NCBI RefSeq assembly: GCF_900215435.1
Contig: NZ_OCMY01000001.1
Span: forward strand, 3,658,001-3,722,000
Source of the DNA: Candidatus Pantoea floridensis
Lineage (GTDB): Bacteria; Pseudomonadota; Gammaproteobacteria; Enterobacterales; Enterobacteriaceae
Length of the DNA stretch: 64,000 bases
Direction: 5' to 3'
Part shown: positions 8,982 to 17,655 of the stretch, in pieces
Position numbering within the stretch: the first letter of the stretch is position 1
Layout: each line of letters starts with the position of its first letter
The notes under the pieces: model-generated
What the model was told of the DNA's origin: nothing
What the model saw: only the letters and a program-made list of their open reading frames with translations
Databases searched by the model: none
Translations under genes and position numbers: made by a program

Positions 8982-9937
8982 GAACTCACCCGAATACGCG
9001 GGTCAGCCCACGCGTAAAGCACGTCGGCCAGAAGATTGCCGAGGATAGTTAATACCGCCAGAAACAGCGTGAAACCCATCAGCACCGGATAGTCACGGGC
9101 AGCGAGCGAATCGATGTGGATGTGTCCTGCACCCGGCCAGTTGAAGACTTTTTCGGTGATGAGGGCACCCGAGAACAATCCCGGCAGCTCAAAGCCGAGC
9201 AGGGTAATGATCGGCAGCAGCGCATTGCGTAACGCATGTTTCATGATCACCGTGCGTTCGCGTAAACCTTTTGCCCGAGCAGTGCGGATGAAATCCATTT
9301 TGATGACGTCGAGCATGCTGGCGCGAAAATAGCGCGTCAGGCTGCCCGCCTGCAACATCACCAGTGCCAGCACCGGCAGCATCAGGTGGGCCCCCACCTG
9401 CACAATATAGGCCCAGCCGCTGTCATCACTGCCGGTGTTGGTCATGCCGCCGACCGGCAACCAGTGCAGGTCTACCGCGAACCATTTGATTAACAGCAGG
9501 CAGAGAAAAAAGGTCGGAAAAGACATTGCGGCAAACACCAGCACGCTGACCAGATGATCGAACCACGAGTTGGGTTTGATTGCCGACGCGATACCGGCGG
9601 CAAGGCCAATTCCCCAGTAAAACACCAGTGCGACACTGGCGAGCAGGAAGGAATTCCAGACGTATTGATTGAGCAACTGAGTGACAGGAATCTGGTATTG
9701 CAGTGAGAAACCCAAATCACCCCGTAACAGCTGGCCGAGCCAGTGCAGATAGCGGGTGAGCAGCGGCTGATCAAGGCCGTAAATCGCCTTCAGCTCAGCC
9801 GCGCGCGCGGCTGTCAGCGTCACGTTGCCATCAATAAAGTCACCGGGTGTCTTTGCAAACAACATAAAGATGATAAAAGAGGCAAACAGCAGCATGGGCA
9901 GGGTGTTCAGCAGCCGCCTCAGGATAAAATTTCTCAT
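8978..9937 (-). CDS. Peptide/nickel-type ABC transporter permease (DppB/OppB-like)
   Basis: A 319-residue inner-membrane permease. It starts MRNFILRRLLNTLPMLLFAS, the typical DppB/OppB first membrane segment, and contains the conserved periplasmic YGLDQPLLTRYLHWL and the coupling loop DFIRTARAKGLRER followed by HALRNALLPI. Six hydrophobic stretches are recognisable. It follows the binding-protein gene after a 53-base gap containing a strong hairpin, and overlaps the DppC-like gene by 4 bases. Confidence 0.9.
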   Translation of the reverse strand: MRNFILRRLLNTLPMLLFASFIIFMLFAKTPGDFIDGNVTLTAARAAELKAIYGLDQPLLTRYLHWLGQLLRGDLGFSLQYQIPVTQLLNQYVWNSFLLASVALVFYWGIGLAAGIASAIKPNSWFDHLVSVLVFAAMSFPTFFLCLLLIKWFAVDLHWLPVGGMTNTGSDDSGWAYIVQVGAHLMLPVLALVMLQAGSLTRYFRASMLDVIKMDFIRTARAKGLRERTVIMKHALRNALLPIITLLGFELPGLFSGALITEKVFNWPGAGHIHIDSLAARDYPVLMGFTLFLAVLTILGNLLADVLYAWADPRIRVSS

Positions 9938-9950
9938 GGTATTCTCATAT

Positions 9951-9976
9951 CAGCCGTCAGGAAGTCCTGACGGCTG
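9951..9976 (-). promoter_or_regulatory. Perfect 12-bp hairpin between binding-protein and permease genes
   Basis: CAGCCGTCAGGA and its exact complement are separated by two bases. It lies in the 53 bases between the binding-protein stop and the DppB-like start, with no T-run behind it. Hairpins in this position in binding-protein operons usually protect the upstream message from 3' decay so that the binding protein is made in excess over the membrane parts; that role is inferred. Confidence 0.55.
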
Positions 9977-9990
9977 AACAGTGGGCAAGG

Positions 9991-11679
9991 TTACTTAACG
10001 ATTCTGACGTCTGGCAGACTGCCGGTCAGGCCGTTATAGATATCCGGTTTAAAGCCGGTCACGCGGGCGCTGCTGGCGGAGAGGATCTGGCGATAACCGA
10101 GCAGGATCACCGGCGGGTCATCTGCCAGCACTTTGTACAGCTGGTGGTAAATCGGTTTGCGCTGTGCCACATCCAGCACCGCATTGCCTTCATTGATCAG
10201 CTTATCCACCTGAGGATTTTTATAACCGGACTCCTTAGCCTCGGTGCTGTAGTAATCCCATACCCCGTCATGCGGATCGTTTAACGTGCTGGTACTAAAG
10301 GACGCCAGGTCGTAATTGCCCGCTTTGCGCTGGGCCATCAGCGCATTGAAGTCCACCACCTGGGGTTTCAGTAGCACGCCAATTTGTTGCCAGTCCTCTT
10401 TGGCGATCGGGATGAGCGCGTCGTTCAGCACTTTTTTACTTGCCAGTAAGGTCAGTTCAAGACGTTTGCCGTCCTTTACGCGAATACCATCGGAACCGGG
10501 TTTCCAGCCCGCCTCATCAAGCAATTTTTTCGCCTGTGCCGGATCGTATTTGTAGGGATTCACGCCATCCGGGTTATATGCCCAGGAGATGGGCGCGATA
10601 GGTTCGATGGCAACCTTGCCATACCCCTGGTACACCACATCGATTAGCTTCTGACGATCCAGCCCATATATCAGCGCCTGACGCACCTTCGCGTCCTGCA
10701 ACGCCGGGCGGCGAACGTTGAACTCGACTTTACTGTAATCACTGGACCCGTAGAGATTGATATTGGCAAAGCCGAGCAGTTTCAGCTGTTCAATATCATC
10801 CGGTCGTGAAGTAAAGGCGTCGTAATCCGTTTCACCGGTCTGGAACAACTGGAAATTGGTTGAGGGGTTAGTGACGCGATAAATAAAACGAGGCGTTGGC
10901 GGTGTGCCACGATAAAAGTGGCTATTGGCATGAAAACGAATTTCCTGCCCGGGGATGTATTTGTCATAGACATAGGGGCCATTGCCCAGCGGTTTGCCAT
11001 GCAGTGTGCGCAGATAGTCAAGATTGCCACGCTGATAGCCTTTGCCGTAATAAGCTTCCGACAGCACCGGCCCGCCAATTTTTGCCAGTGTGGTTGCGCC
11101 AGGTTGTGTGGTGGTGATCTGGAGTGTGAGGGGATCGATGACTTTCAGGCCACTGACGCTGTCGGCTTTACCTGCTTTATATTCCGCGCCCCCGGCAATA
11201 TTCGCGAGGGTGATGTCGGTGTCACCATCATATTTCGGGTCGTAGAGGACGGTAAGGGTAAAGGCAACGTCTTTGGCGGTGAGTGGGGAGCCATCGCTGA
11301 ACGTCAGATCGGGGCGAAGCTTAATAGTATAGACTTTGTTATCCGGGCTTACCGTCCAGCTTTGCGCCAGACCCGGCACCAGATTGCCGTGGCTGTCCCA
11401 GTCAATCAGGCGTGAAAAAATGACGTTGGTGACATTTTCATCCCAGCCGTTGACAAAAAAGTAAGGGTTAAAAATCCCCTGAGGTTCAGAAATGCCCGCC
11501 ACCACCGTGTCTTTGCGCAATTTCGCCGCTGCCGGAATCTGGCTGGAATCGGTGGCTGGGGTGATACCCTCTTTTAGGGCATCGTCGGCAAACGTCATGG
11601 CGCTGAAAGCTGCCAGACTGCTGAAGAGTGCTATTTTAAGTCTGTACTGCATGCTTTGTTTGTTTATTAAACTGACCAA
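9991..11679 (-). CDS. Periplasmic substrate-binding protein, peptide/nickel type (family 5)
   Basis: A 562-residue secreted binding protein, first gene of the dpp-like operon. I keep the TTG start at 11679 because a GAGGGA ribosome site lies six bases upstream, while the internal ATG at 11652 has none. A signal sequence follows (LKIALFSSLAAFSAMTFA, cleavage before DDAL). Family 5 features include the domain start VTNVIFSRLIDWDSHGNLVPGLAQSW, PDLTFSDGSPLTAKDVAFTL and the C-terminal region ANDPPVILL-like VLADDPPVILLGYRQ. Length is typical of DppA/OppA. Ligand unknown; the neighbouring flavin monooxygenases and sulfonate-type binding proteins hint at sulfur-containing compounds. Confidence 0.9.
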   Translation of the reverse strand: MVSLINKQSMQYRLKIALFSSLAAFSAMTFADDALKEGITPATDSSQIPAAAKLRKDTVVAGISEPQGIFNPYFFVNGWDENVTNVIFSRLIDWDSHGNLVPGLAQSWTVSPDNKVYTIKLRPDLTFSDGSPLTAKDVAFTLTVLYDPKYDGDTDITLANIAGGAEYKAGKADSVSGLKVIDPLTLQITTTQPGATTLAKIGGPVLSEAYYGKGYQRGNLDYLRTLHGKPLGNGPYVYDKYIPGQEIRFHANSHFYRGTPPTPRFIYRVTNPSTNFQLFQTGETDYDAFTSRPDDIEQLKLLGFANINLYGSSDYSKVEFNVRRPALQDAKVRQALIYGLDRQKLIDVVYQGYGKVAIEPIAPISWAYNPDGVNPYKYDPAQAKKLLDEAGWKPGSDGIRVKDGKRLELTLLASKKVLNDALIPIAKEDWQQIGVLLKPQVVDFNALMAQRKAGNYDLASFSTSTLNDPHDGVWDYYSTEAKESGYKNPQVDKLINEGNAVLDVAQRKPIYHQLYKVLADDPPVILLGYRQILSASSARVTGFKPDIYNGLTGSLPDVRIVK

Positions 11680-11966
11680 AAGAGATCCCTCAAAAATATT
11701 ATGGCAATGTTCATTTACAAAAACTGAAAATTAATCTTCCCCTGATCCGGTGTCTAACAATCAAACGCTATAACAAATAACGAAATGTCCTTATGTTATT
11801 TATGGATAAGCTTGGGAATACTTTTCTTTATTACAAGAATGCGACTCAGATCAACGTTACGGCACAATAAAAAGATCGGTTACGAATCTGGACGTCCGCG
11901 CTATTTTTTACATGTTAAGCCGGAATGCCGCGATAAGGACATTTGCCGCTGACTTTCTTCGGGATT

Positions 11967-13016
11967 TCATTCGCGCCCAACGTGCGAAACTTGCGGCAGT
12001 GCTGTCCAGCCCAGCTCCGGCGCAATCAGCGTCGCAAAATCGCTGATAATCTGGCTGTACTCCGCATAATGCAATTCATAAGGCAGTTCGATTCTCAGCT
12101 CATTCACCAGACGTAAGACGGGATCGTTAAACAGCCGTTCGAGAATCTGCTCCGCACTGCCCACGATATCCTGAGAGAACAGGGTGCGTCGGGAGCTCTG
12201 GGGTGCCAGAGTGCGTGGGTAGCGGCTGGCGGCAAACTGCTGATAATGTCTGCGGGTGGTGGCATCCGCACTGTCGGTGGGAATGATGACGCGTCCCAGG
12301 GCGATGCGCGCCGCACGCCGACCGGAAGCCGCAAGATTTTCACGATACAGCTGGATTTGCGCCCGCTGTGCCTGGTAAAAATCATCCGTTTCTTCACCGG
12401 AGGTGAGATTACCCGCGAGCAGATTAAACCCGTGGCTGCCAGCCCAGCGCGCCGAACGAAGTGATCCTCCGCCATACCACAATCTGTCAACCAGACCGGC
12501 AGCAAAGGGCTGAACACGCGGGCGTTGCGTATTACCGGGTGAGAGAATGACCGTATTATCATCGCCGAAGAAGCGGCCACTCAGGTTATCGCGCAGAGTC
12601 AGGACGCGCTGGTAAGAAAAATCCTGCTGCTGCCAGGCATCACCCCAGACAGAATGACCGATTAACTCAAGATGATTAGGCGCGCCTGCGCTCAGGCCGA
12701 CATTCAACCGTCCCCTGGCGAGAATATCCACTGTCGCCAGGTCTTCGGCCAGACGAAATGGACTCTCATAACCCATCTGAATCACGGCGCTGCCCAGTTC
12801 TATCTGGCGGGTACGTTGTGTGGCGGCGGCGAGAAAGGTGCTGGCTGACGATACGCCATGTTCCAGATGTCGCTGGCGTACCCAGGCACCATTAAAACCC
12901 AGCTGTTCACCGCGTTCGAACAGCTGTAACGTCTGTTCAAGACCCTGAAGTGGAGCGTCATCAGGATAATTCCCCGGTGTCAGAAACGAGATATGCGAGA
13001 TAGCCGGTTGCGTCAT
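11967..13016 (-). CDS. Luciferase-like (LLM class) flavin-dependent monooxygenase
   Basis: A 349-residue cytoplasmic enzyme with the bacterial-luciferase TIM-barrel pattern: ERGEQLGFNGAWVRQRHL near residue 35, TRQIELGSAVIQMGYESPFRLAEDLATVDILARGRLNVGL around 70-110, and a GSAEQILERL element before the C-terminus. Such enzymes use FMNH2 delivered by a separate reductase to oxidise substrates, often cleaving C-S bonds. It is the last gene in a leftward group (second monooxygenase, two binding proteins, this gene), 23 bases after the binding-protein gene. No reductase is in view. The exact substrate is unknown. Confidence 0.8.
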   Translation of the reverse strand: MTQPAISHISFLTPGNYPDDAPLQGLEQTLQLFERGEQLGFNGAWVRQRHLEHGVSSASTFLAAATQRTRQIELGSAVIQMGYESPFRLAEDLATVDILARGRLNVGLSAGAPNHLELIGHSVWGDAWQQQDFSYQRVLTLRDNLSGRFFGDDNTVILSPGNTQRPRVQPFAAGLVDRLWYGGGSLRSARWAGSHGFNLLAGNLTSGEETDDFYQAQRAQIQLYRENLAASGRRAARIALGRVIIPTDSADATTRRHYQQFAASRYPRTLAPQSSRRTLFSQDIVGSAEQILERLFNDPVLRLVNELRIELPYELHYAEYSQIISDFATLIAPELGWTALPQVSHVGRE

Positions 13017-13039
13017 TCTGTTTTACTCATAGCGGGGCT

Positions 13040-13990
13040 TTAAGGCGTCAGCGTGACAACATGCTGGCGAATATCCGGATGGCTGGCGATCAGACCCTGT
13101 TGCTGATACCAGTTGGCTATATGCCCGATATGGGTTATCGCGGCGTCATCGACCGGCGTGATGGGAACGGTGTTGACCCTGCCCAGCAGAGCCGCCAGTG
13201 TGCTTCCCTGCTGCCCCATTTGTGAAGCCCAGATCTTACCTGCCTCAAGCGGATGGGCTTTGGCCCAGTGGTTCTCTTGCTGCAATACGTCATAAACCCA
13301 GTTAAGCACTTGGGGGTTCGCCTGATAAAATGCCTCGCTGACGAAATAACCTGCTGCATTTTCCGAACCAATCTGCTGACCCGTACTCAGCTGGCGGGCG
13401 TCATAACTCTGTCTGGCCAGAGAGAGGAAGGGGTCCCATGTCGCCCAGGCATCGACATGTCCCCCCACAAATGCCGTACCGGTGTCGGAAGGGCTGAGAT
13501 AAACTTTGGTCACCTCCTGCTCCGGAATCCCGGCACGATCCAGCGCGCGTGAGAGCAGATACTCGCCGGTCCCGCCTTTATTCACCGCCACCTTTTTGCC
13601 GCGCAGATCCTGCAATGAATGGATATCACTGCTATTGCGTACCACAATCCCTTCACCTTCGGCGGGCATGGCCTGATAAGCAAAAAAACGCAACGGCAAA
13701 CCCGCAGCGATGGCGGTAACAAACGCTGTGGAGCTGCCGGTGGTCATGTCAATTGAACCGGCATTTAACGCTTCATAAGCAGGGGCGGCAGCCGCAAACG
13801 GGCCCGACCAGACGACGTTCACCTGATGCGCGGCCAGCGCTTTTTCCAGCGTTCCTTTTTCTTTAGCCAGCGCTAAGTCCGTGGGGCCACGCAGAAAACC
13901 AATGCGCAGCGTGAGCGGTTCAGTCGCCATCGCCATCCCGGCACACAGTATCAGTGCAGCAACAGCGGTACGGGGTATCCAGCGGGTCAT
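13040..13990 (-). CDS. Aliphatic-sulfonate-type periplasmic binding protein (SsuA-like)
   Basis: A 316-residue secreted protein with a clear signal peptide (MTRWIPRTAVAALILCAGMA, cleavage near AMA-TEP). The mature protein starts LTLRIGFLRGPTDLALAKEKGTLEKAL, contains GPFAAAAPAYEALNAGSIDMTTGSST, SLQDLRGKKVAVNKGGTGEYLL and HVDAWATWDPFLSLA, all typical of SsuA-type sulfonate-binding proteins. It overlaps the upstream homologue by 4 bases. No permease or ATPase gene of sulfonate type is adjacent on this strand, so it must use one elsewhere, perhaps one of the importers at the left end of the window. Confidence 0.85.
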   Translation of the reverse strand: MTRWIPRTAVAALILCAGMAMATEPLTLRIGFLRGPTDLALAKEKGTLEKALAAHQVNVVWSGPFAAAAPAYEALNAGSIDMTTGSSTAFVTAIAAGLPLRFFAYQAMPAEGEGIVVRNSSDIHSLQDLRGKKVAVNKGGTGEYLLSRALDRAGIPEQEVTKVYLSPSDTGTAFVGGHVDAWATWDPFLSLARQSYDARQLSTGQQIGSENAAGYFVSEAFYQANPQVLNWVYDVLQQENHWAKAHPLEAGKIWASQMGQQGSTLAALLGRVNTVPITPVDDAAITHIGHIANWYQQQGLIASHPDIRQHVVTLTP

Positions 13991-14841
13991 ATCTGTCTCC
14001 TGGCGTTCAGGGATAAAGCCATCGGGATGAAACCCACGGCAAAAAGATCGTCAGCCTGCTGCTGCTGTTCGGCTAACAGAGCGTCACTGGCAGGGGTGAG
14101 ACCCCAGGGACGCCCGCGTATTGTTTTCAGCCACTCATCAGGCAGGATGGCCGGGTTGAGTTTGTCGGCAAGAATCTGCGCGGCGCCTACCGGATGCTGC
14201 TCAATCCAGGCATCATTTACGCGCAACTGTTTCACGATCCAGGCGGCTACTTCGGGGTAGCGTTGCTGCCAGGCTGCACGCGTCCAGAACAGTGAACGGT
14301 TAATGATTTCATCGCCGACGGCGGAGCGCGCAACGACATCCTTTATCTGTAACGCACGAGTCAGCCAGGGATCGATTGCCAGCCAGCCGTCAATGTCGCC
14401 ATTGAGTAACGCAGTCATGGCATCCTGCCCCTGCAGGTCCAGCAGTGTGACATCGGTGCGGCGCAGGTTCTGTTTTTGCAGCAGACGCGCCAGAAAATGA
14501 TCGGTGAAAGAACCGGGCATGCCCGTCAGTCGCTTAGCACGCAGCGAGGAGATAGCGTTGCTTTGCAATGTCAGCAACGCGCAATTGTTATTACGTGGCG
14601 GCGAGCTGGCGAGATAAGCGACGTCCAGCCCGGTGGCCTGCGCACTTATCGGCGGGGTTGATCCGGTGCCAACCACATCGACCTGTTCATCAGCCAGCCA
14701 CTCGCCGCTGCGTGCGCCCTGGGTATAGTCGAACCATTCCAGCTGCCAGCCTCGGTCTCTGGCGGCAGGTTCGATGACACCACGATGGCGCAAAATAAAC
14801 AGCGAGAGATTACTGGGATGGCTTCCCAGACGGATTTTCAT
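13987..14841 (-). CDS. SsuA-like binding protein homologue without a signal peptide
   Basis: A 284-residue protein of the same fold as its neighbour: GSHPSNLSLFILRHRGVIEPAA at the start, EWLADEQVDVVGTGSTPPISAQA, SLRAKRLTGMPGSFTDHFL, and the diagnostic DGWLAIDPWLTRALQ. I place the start at the ATG at 14841, overlapping the upstream stop as ATGA; the longer reading frame to 14877 adds only polar residues. Neither start gives a signal peptide or a hydrophobic N-terminus, so the protein appears cytoplasmic, which is odd for a binding protein. It may be a cytoplasmic carrier or sensor, or the secretion signal was lost. Binding-protein homology is firm, role is not. Confidence 0.75.
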   Translation of the reverse strand: MKIRLGSHPSNLSLFILRHRGVIEPAARDRGWQLEWFDYTQGARSGEWLADEQVDVVGTGSTPPISAQATGLDVAYLASSPPRNNNCALLTLQSNAISSLRAKRLTGMPGSFTDHFLARLLQKQNLRRTDVTLLDLQGQDAMTALLNGDIDGWLAIDPWLTRALQIKDVVARSAVGDEIINRSLFWTRAAWQQRYPEVAAWIVKQLRVNDAWIEQHPVGAAQILADKLNPAILPDEWLKTIRGRPWGLTPASDALLAEQQQQADDLFAVGFIPMALSLNARRQI

Positions 14842-15971
14842 TGTGCTGGATCTCCACTTCTGACCGGACGATCCCACAGATTTCCCCAGGTAAAGGTATT
14901 CTTTGCCGCGTCATCCGGCGTGGTGAGTGACAGTCGTGGCATCACCAGTTCGCTAAAGCGATAGGCTTCCTCCAGCAAGGGGAAACCGGATAGGATAAAC
15001 ACCTCAACCCCCGCCTGCTGATAGGCTCGCAGGGTGCGTTCGACCGTTTCCGGACTGCCGACGATAGCGGTGCCAGGTCCGGGACGCACCAGGCCAATGC
15101 CCGCCCACAGTCCGGGGTAGATCTCCAGCTCGCGCGGATCGGCGGGTTTCTGGTCATTGTGCAGGGCACTCATACGGGACTGACCTACGGAGTCTGACCC
15201 GCGGGCCAGATGCTGCCGGGCGGCAATGGCGCTGTCGTCCATTGAGGCATAAAGTGCGTCTACTGCCTGCCACGCAAGTTCATCAGTTTCGCGCACGATC
15301 ACATAAAGACGAATGCCGTAGCGTAACTGGCGAAGGTGTTTATCGGCTCTGGCTCTCACCTGGGCGATTTTCTCTGCGGCCTGCGGCGGTGTTTCGCCCC
15401 AGGAGAGATAGGTGTCGATGTGCTTTGCCGCGACTTCCTGTGCCGCTTCAGAAGAGCCACCAAACCACAGCGGTGGCGGAGGATATCCGCCATTGCTCAA
15501 TGCCAGCCTGGCGTTCTCAATATCTAGGTGTTCCCCTTTGAAGCTGACATTTTCCTGATTGAGCAAGGGACGTAATACCTGCAAAAATTCGTCACTGAGA
15601 TCATATCGGGCATCGTGATCCAGGTGCATGCCGTAAGCGCCCAGCGTATTTTTATCACCGCTGACCACGTTGAGAAGCACCCGGCCTTTCGAAAACTGGT
15701 TAAACGTCACGGCCATTTTGGCTAGCAGGGTGGGTGAGATCAGACCCGGCTGGATAGCAATCAGGAATTTCATGCGTTCGGTATAGGGAATGAGTGACGC
15801 CCCCAGAATCCAGGGATCATGTGCACCGGTCGCCAGCAGCGCGCCGGTAAAACCCAGATGATCTACCGCGCGGGCGACCTGCTGGAAATAGGCGTAGTTG
15901 ACCTGCCGGCTGCCGGAGGCGGCCCAGGGTTGATGACCGTCTGGCGCGGTCAGATACCAATAAATTTCCAC
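14838..15971 (-). CDS. Alkanesulfonate-monooxygenase-like (SsuD-like) flavin enzyme
   Basis: A 377-residue luciferase-family enzyme closest in pattern to SsuD, which cleaves sulfite from alkanesulfonates with FMNH2 and oxygen. Visible features: VEIYWYLTAPDGHQPW at the start, DHLGFTGALLATGAHDPWILGASL, KFLIAIQPGLISPTLLAKM, GRVLLNVVSGDKNTLGAYG and the C-terminal GSPETVERTLRAYQQAGVEVFILSG. I choose a GTG start at 15971, with GAGA seven to ten bases upstream; upstream TTG codons at 15983 and 16004 lack ribosome sites. SsuD is about 380 residues, which fits. First gene of the four-gene group. Confidence 0.8.
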   Translation of the reverse strand: MEIYWYLTAPDGHQPWAASGSRQVNYAYFQQVARAVDHLGFTGALLATGAHDPWILGASLIPYTERMKFLIAIQPGLISPTLLAKMAVTFNQFSKGRVLLNVVSGDKNTLGAYGMHLDHDARYDLSDEFLQVLRPLLNQENVSFKGEHLDIENARLALSNGGYPPPPLWFGGSSEAAQEVAAKHIDTYLSWGETPPQAAEKIAQVRARADKHLRQLRYGIRLYVIVRETDELAWQAVDALYASMDDSAIAARQHLARGSDSVGQSRMSALHNDQKPADPRELEIYPGLWAGIGLVRPGPGTAIVGSPETVERTLRAYQQAGVEVFILSGFPLLEEAYRFSELVMPRLSLTTPDDAAKNTFTWGNLWDRPVRSGDPAQ

Positions 15972-16454
15972 GGTGGTTCTCAAAGCAATACAAACAGGAA
16001 CCAAAGGAATAACAAAGGGTTATTGCGAGGGGAAATACTAATTATGGCAAAGTTTATCCATATCCAGGCTTAAGGTTATTTATCAACCCGGGTTGTGAAT
16101 GTTGTTAAAATAAACGCGACCCTAAAGGGCGTTGTTTATGCGTTATTAACAGTGATTCGCTTTAACGTCATATTTTGACGCTTTACGGCGTTAAATAAGG
16201 CATCAGCAGGTCGATATCATTGGCAGGAGATACTGATTGCGCTTTTTTGTCAGGCAATGTTGTCCGGGGTGGGTATCAGTTACCCGCTTGCCCATTTCAG
16301 GCTGGCATCATCACAATCAGAGTTTATTAAAGAGGAAATGTGCTTTGTCTGATAAAAGAATGATGACGCATCGCGGATTGCTTTCCCTGTGAGTTATTCT
16401 CTGTGGTGTTGACTGTCATTGAACATTTGTTGTGGAACATTTGAACAGATGTCA
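15972..16454. other. Gene-free interval between the sulfonate group and tRNA-Asn
   Basis: AT-rich sequence without a convincing gene. It must contain the promoter of the leftward monooxygenase group. I see short inverted bits (for example AACGTCATATTTTGACG around 16163-16180) but no riboswitch or attachment-site duplication that I can support. Confidence 0.5.
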
Positions 16455-16490
16455 GAAAAGAAAAAAGCCCGCTCAGTTTCCTGAGCAGGC
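16455..16490 (-). terminator. Rho-independent terminator of tRNA-Asn
   Basis: On the minus strand a 10-base stem (GCCTGCTCAG with CTGAGCGGGC, one mismatch) with a GAAA loop is followed by a run of T. It lies 10 bases after the 3' end of the tRNA gene. Confidence 0.85.
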
Positions 16491-16500
16491 TTCTCGAATT

Positions 16501-16576
16501 TGGCTCCTCTGACTGGACTCGAACCAGTGACATACGGATTAACAGTCCGCCGTTCTACCGACTGAACTACAGAGGA
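16501..16576 (-). tRNA. tRNA-Asn (anticodon GTT)
   Basis: The minus strand carries a 76-base cloverleaf starting TCCTCTGTAGTTCAGTCGGT and ending with encoded CCA. The anticodon loop reads CTGTTAAT, giving anticodon GTT for asparagine; the T arm GGTTCGAGTCC is intact. The sequence agrees with the enterobacterial asparagine tRNA as I know it. Its 3' side faces the accessory transport region. Confidence 0.97.
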
Positions 16577-16679
16577 ATCGTGTGAACGAGGCGAATATTA
16601 ATGGCGCCTCAGTCAGGTGTCAACAGCTTAAAACGTATTTATATTCAATTGGCTAGCAATAGTACAAAGCGATCGCGAT

Positions 16680-17456
16680 TTAAGCAGGTTCTGATGTCAA
16701 TTGCGCCAGGCGTGCCAGCGGGTCCTGACGATAGAATTGCTGGAGATGCTGATACATCACTGGAAAACGGTTGGCCAATAAATCAGGCGCGCTGAAGAAG
16801 TATTCCGACAGCACCGCAAAGCATTCTGCGGCATCGCTGGCGGCGTACGGATCGATGGTGGCGGCCTGTTCACCCACCAGCTCCACTTCGGCTTCAATCT
16901 CAGCCATGGCGTGTTGCAGATCTTTTTCCCAGCTAGCGACATCGCGCAGTGCCATCACCGGAATGCCGCTGGTGTAGCCGCTGCCGCGCGCATCGAGCTT
17001 ATGTGCCACTTCGTGAATCACCAGATTAAATCCGGAGAGATCAAAGGAATCCTGAATATCGAGCGCATTCAGCACCACCGGGCCTTGCGTCCAGCTTTGT
17101 CCGGCATGCACTGCGGGCGCGTGATGCACCAGACCATTGTCATCTTCCCAGCGATCGTCAACATTAAACGGTTCGGGATAGATCAGCACTTCATGAAAGC
17201 CATCGAGCCACTCGACGCCCAGTTTCAATACCGGCAGGCAAAATAACAACGCCAGACGGGTGAGCAGCAGTTCATTGAGCTGCAGGCCTTGCAGTGGAGA
17301 GATTTTTTTCTGCTGCAGAAAGCGCTGCGCGAGGGCAACAAGAGCGTGCTGTTCCTGGTGATCGAGCAGGGAGAAGATCGGTTGCGCCAGCGCCTGCTGC
17401 CAGGGAAGCGCTACGACTGAAGTCTCTCTTTGCGCATGCCACGGCCATTTGAACAT
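16680..17456 (-). CDS. mtfA: MtfA zinc peptidase / Mlc (DgsA) anti-repressor
   Basis: A 258-residue cytoplasmic protein. MtfA binds the glucose repressor Mlc and so affects ptsG expression, and has weak zinc peptidase activity. The metal site HEVAHKLD lies at about residues 148-155, with the third ligand region [16 protein letters not shown] further on. The [12 protein letters not shown] and [28 protein letters not shown] segments match E. coli MtfA (265 residues). The start is the ATG before FKWPW at 17456, as in E. coli; a GTG four codons upstream has poorer spacing. Proximity to an asparagine tRNA gene is also seen in E. coli. Confidence 0.95.
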   Translation of the reverse strand: MFKWPWHAQRETSVVALPWQQALAQPIFSLLDHQEQHALVALAQRFLQQKKISPLQGLQLNELLLTRLALLFCLPVLKLGVEWLDGFHEVLIYPEPFNVDDRWEDDNGLVHHAPAVHAGQSWTQGPVVLNALDIQDSFDLSGFNLVIHEVAHKLDARGSGYTSGIPVMALRDVASWEKDLQHAMAEIEAEVELVGEQAATIDPYAASDAAECFAVLSEYFFSAPDLLANRFPVMYQHLQQFYRQDPLARLAQLTSEPA

Positions 17457-17655
17457 CGCATCACTCACTCTTCAGGGCGAAAACAGTATCCTGACGCGGC
17501 GAAGAGAAAATTGCCAGCGCGGAATCAAAGCCGACTATTCAACCAGTTAGTTAGCGATGTGTCTGTGATAAAGGTGGCAAACCGGGAAGTAAGATCGGAA
17601 GGGGAGAGGTCGCCACGCATGACGACCTTAAATGACGCAGTTGATGGCAAACACT

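Noticed and set aside
10918..11415. 165-codon frame antisense to the peptide-binding protein
   Set aside because: Shadow frame; the opposite strand encodes a clear family 5 binding protein.
16005..16600. Attachment-site duplication of the tRNA-Asn 3' end
   Set aside because: I looked for a second copy of the tRNA 3' part around the accessory region and saw none in the window.
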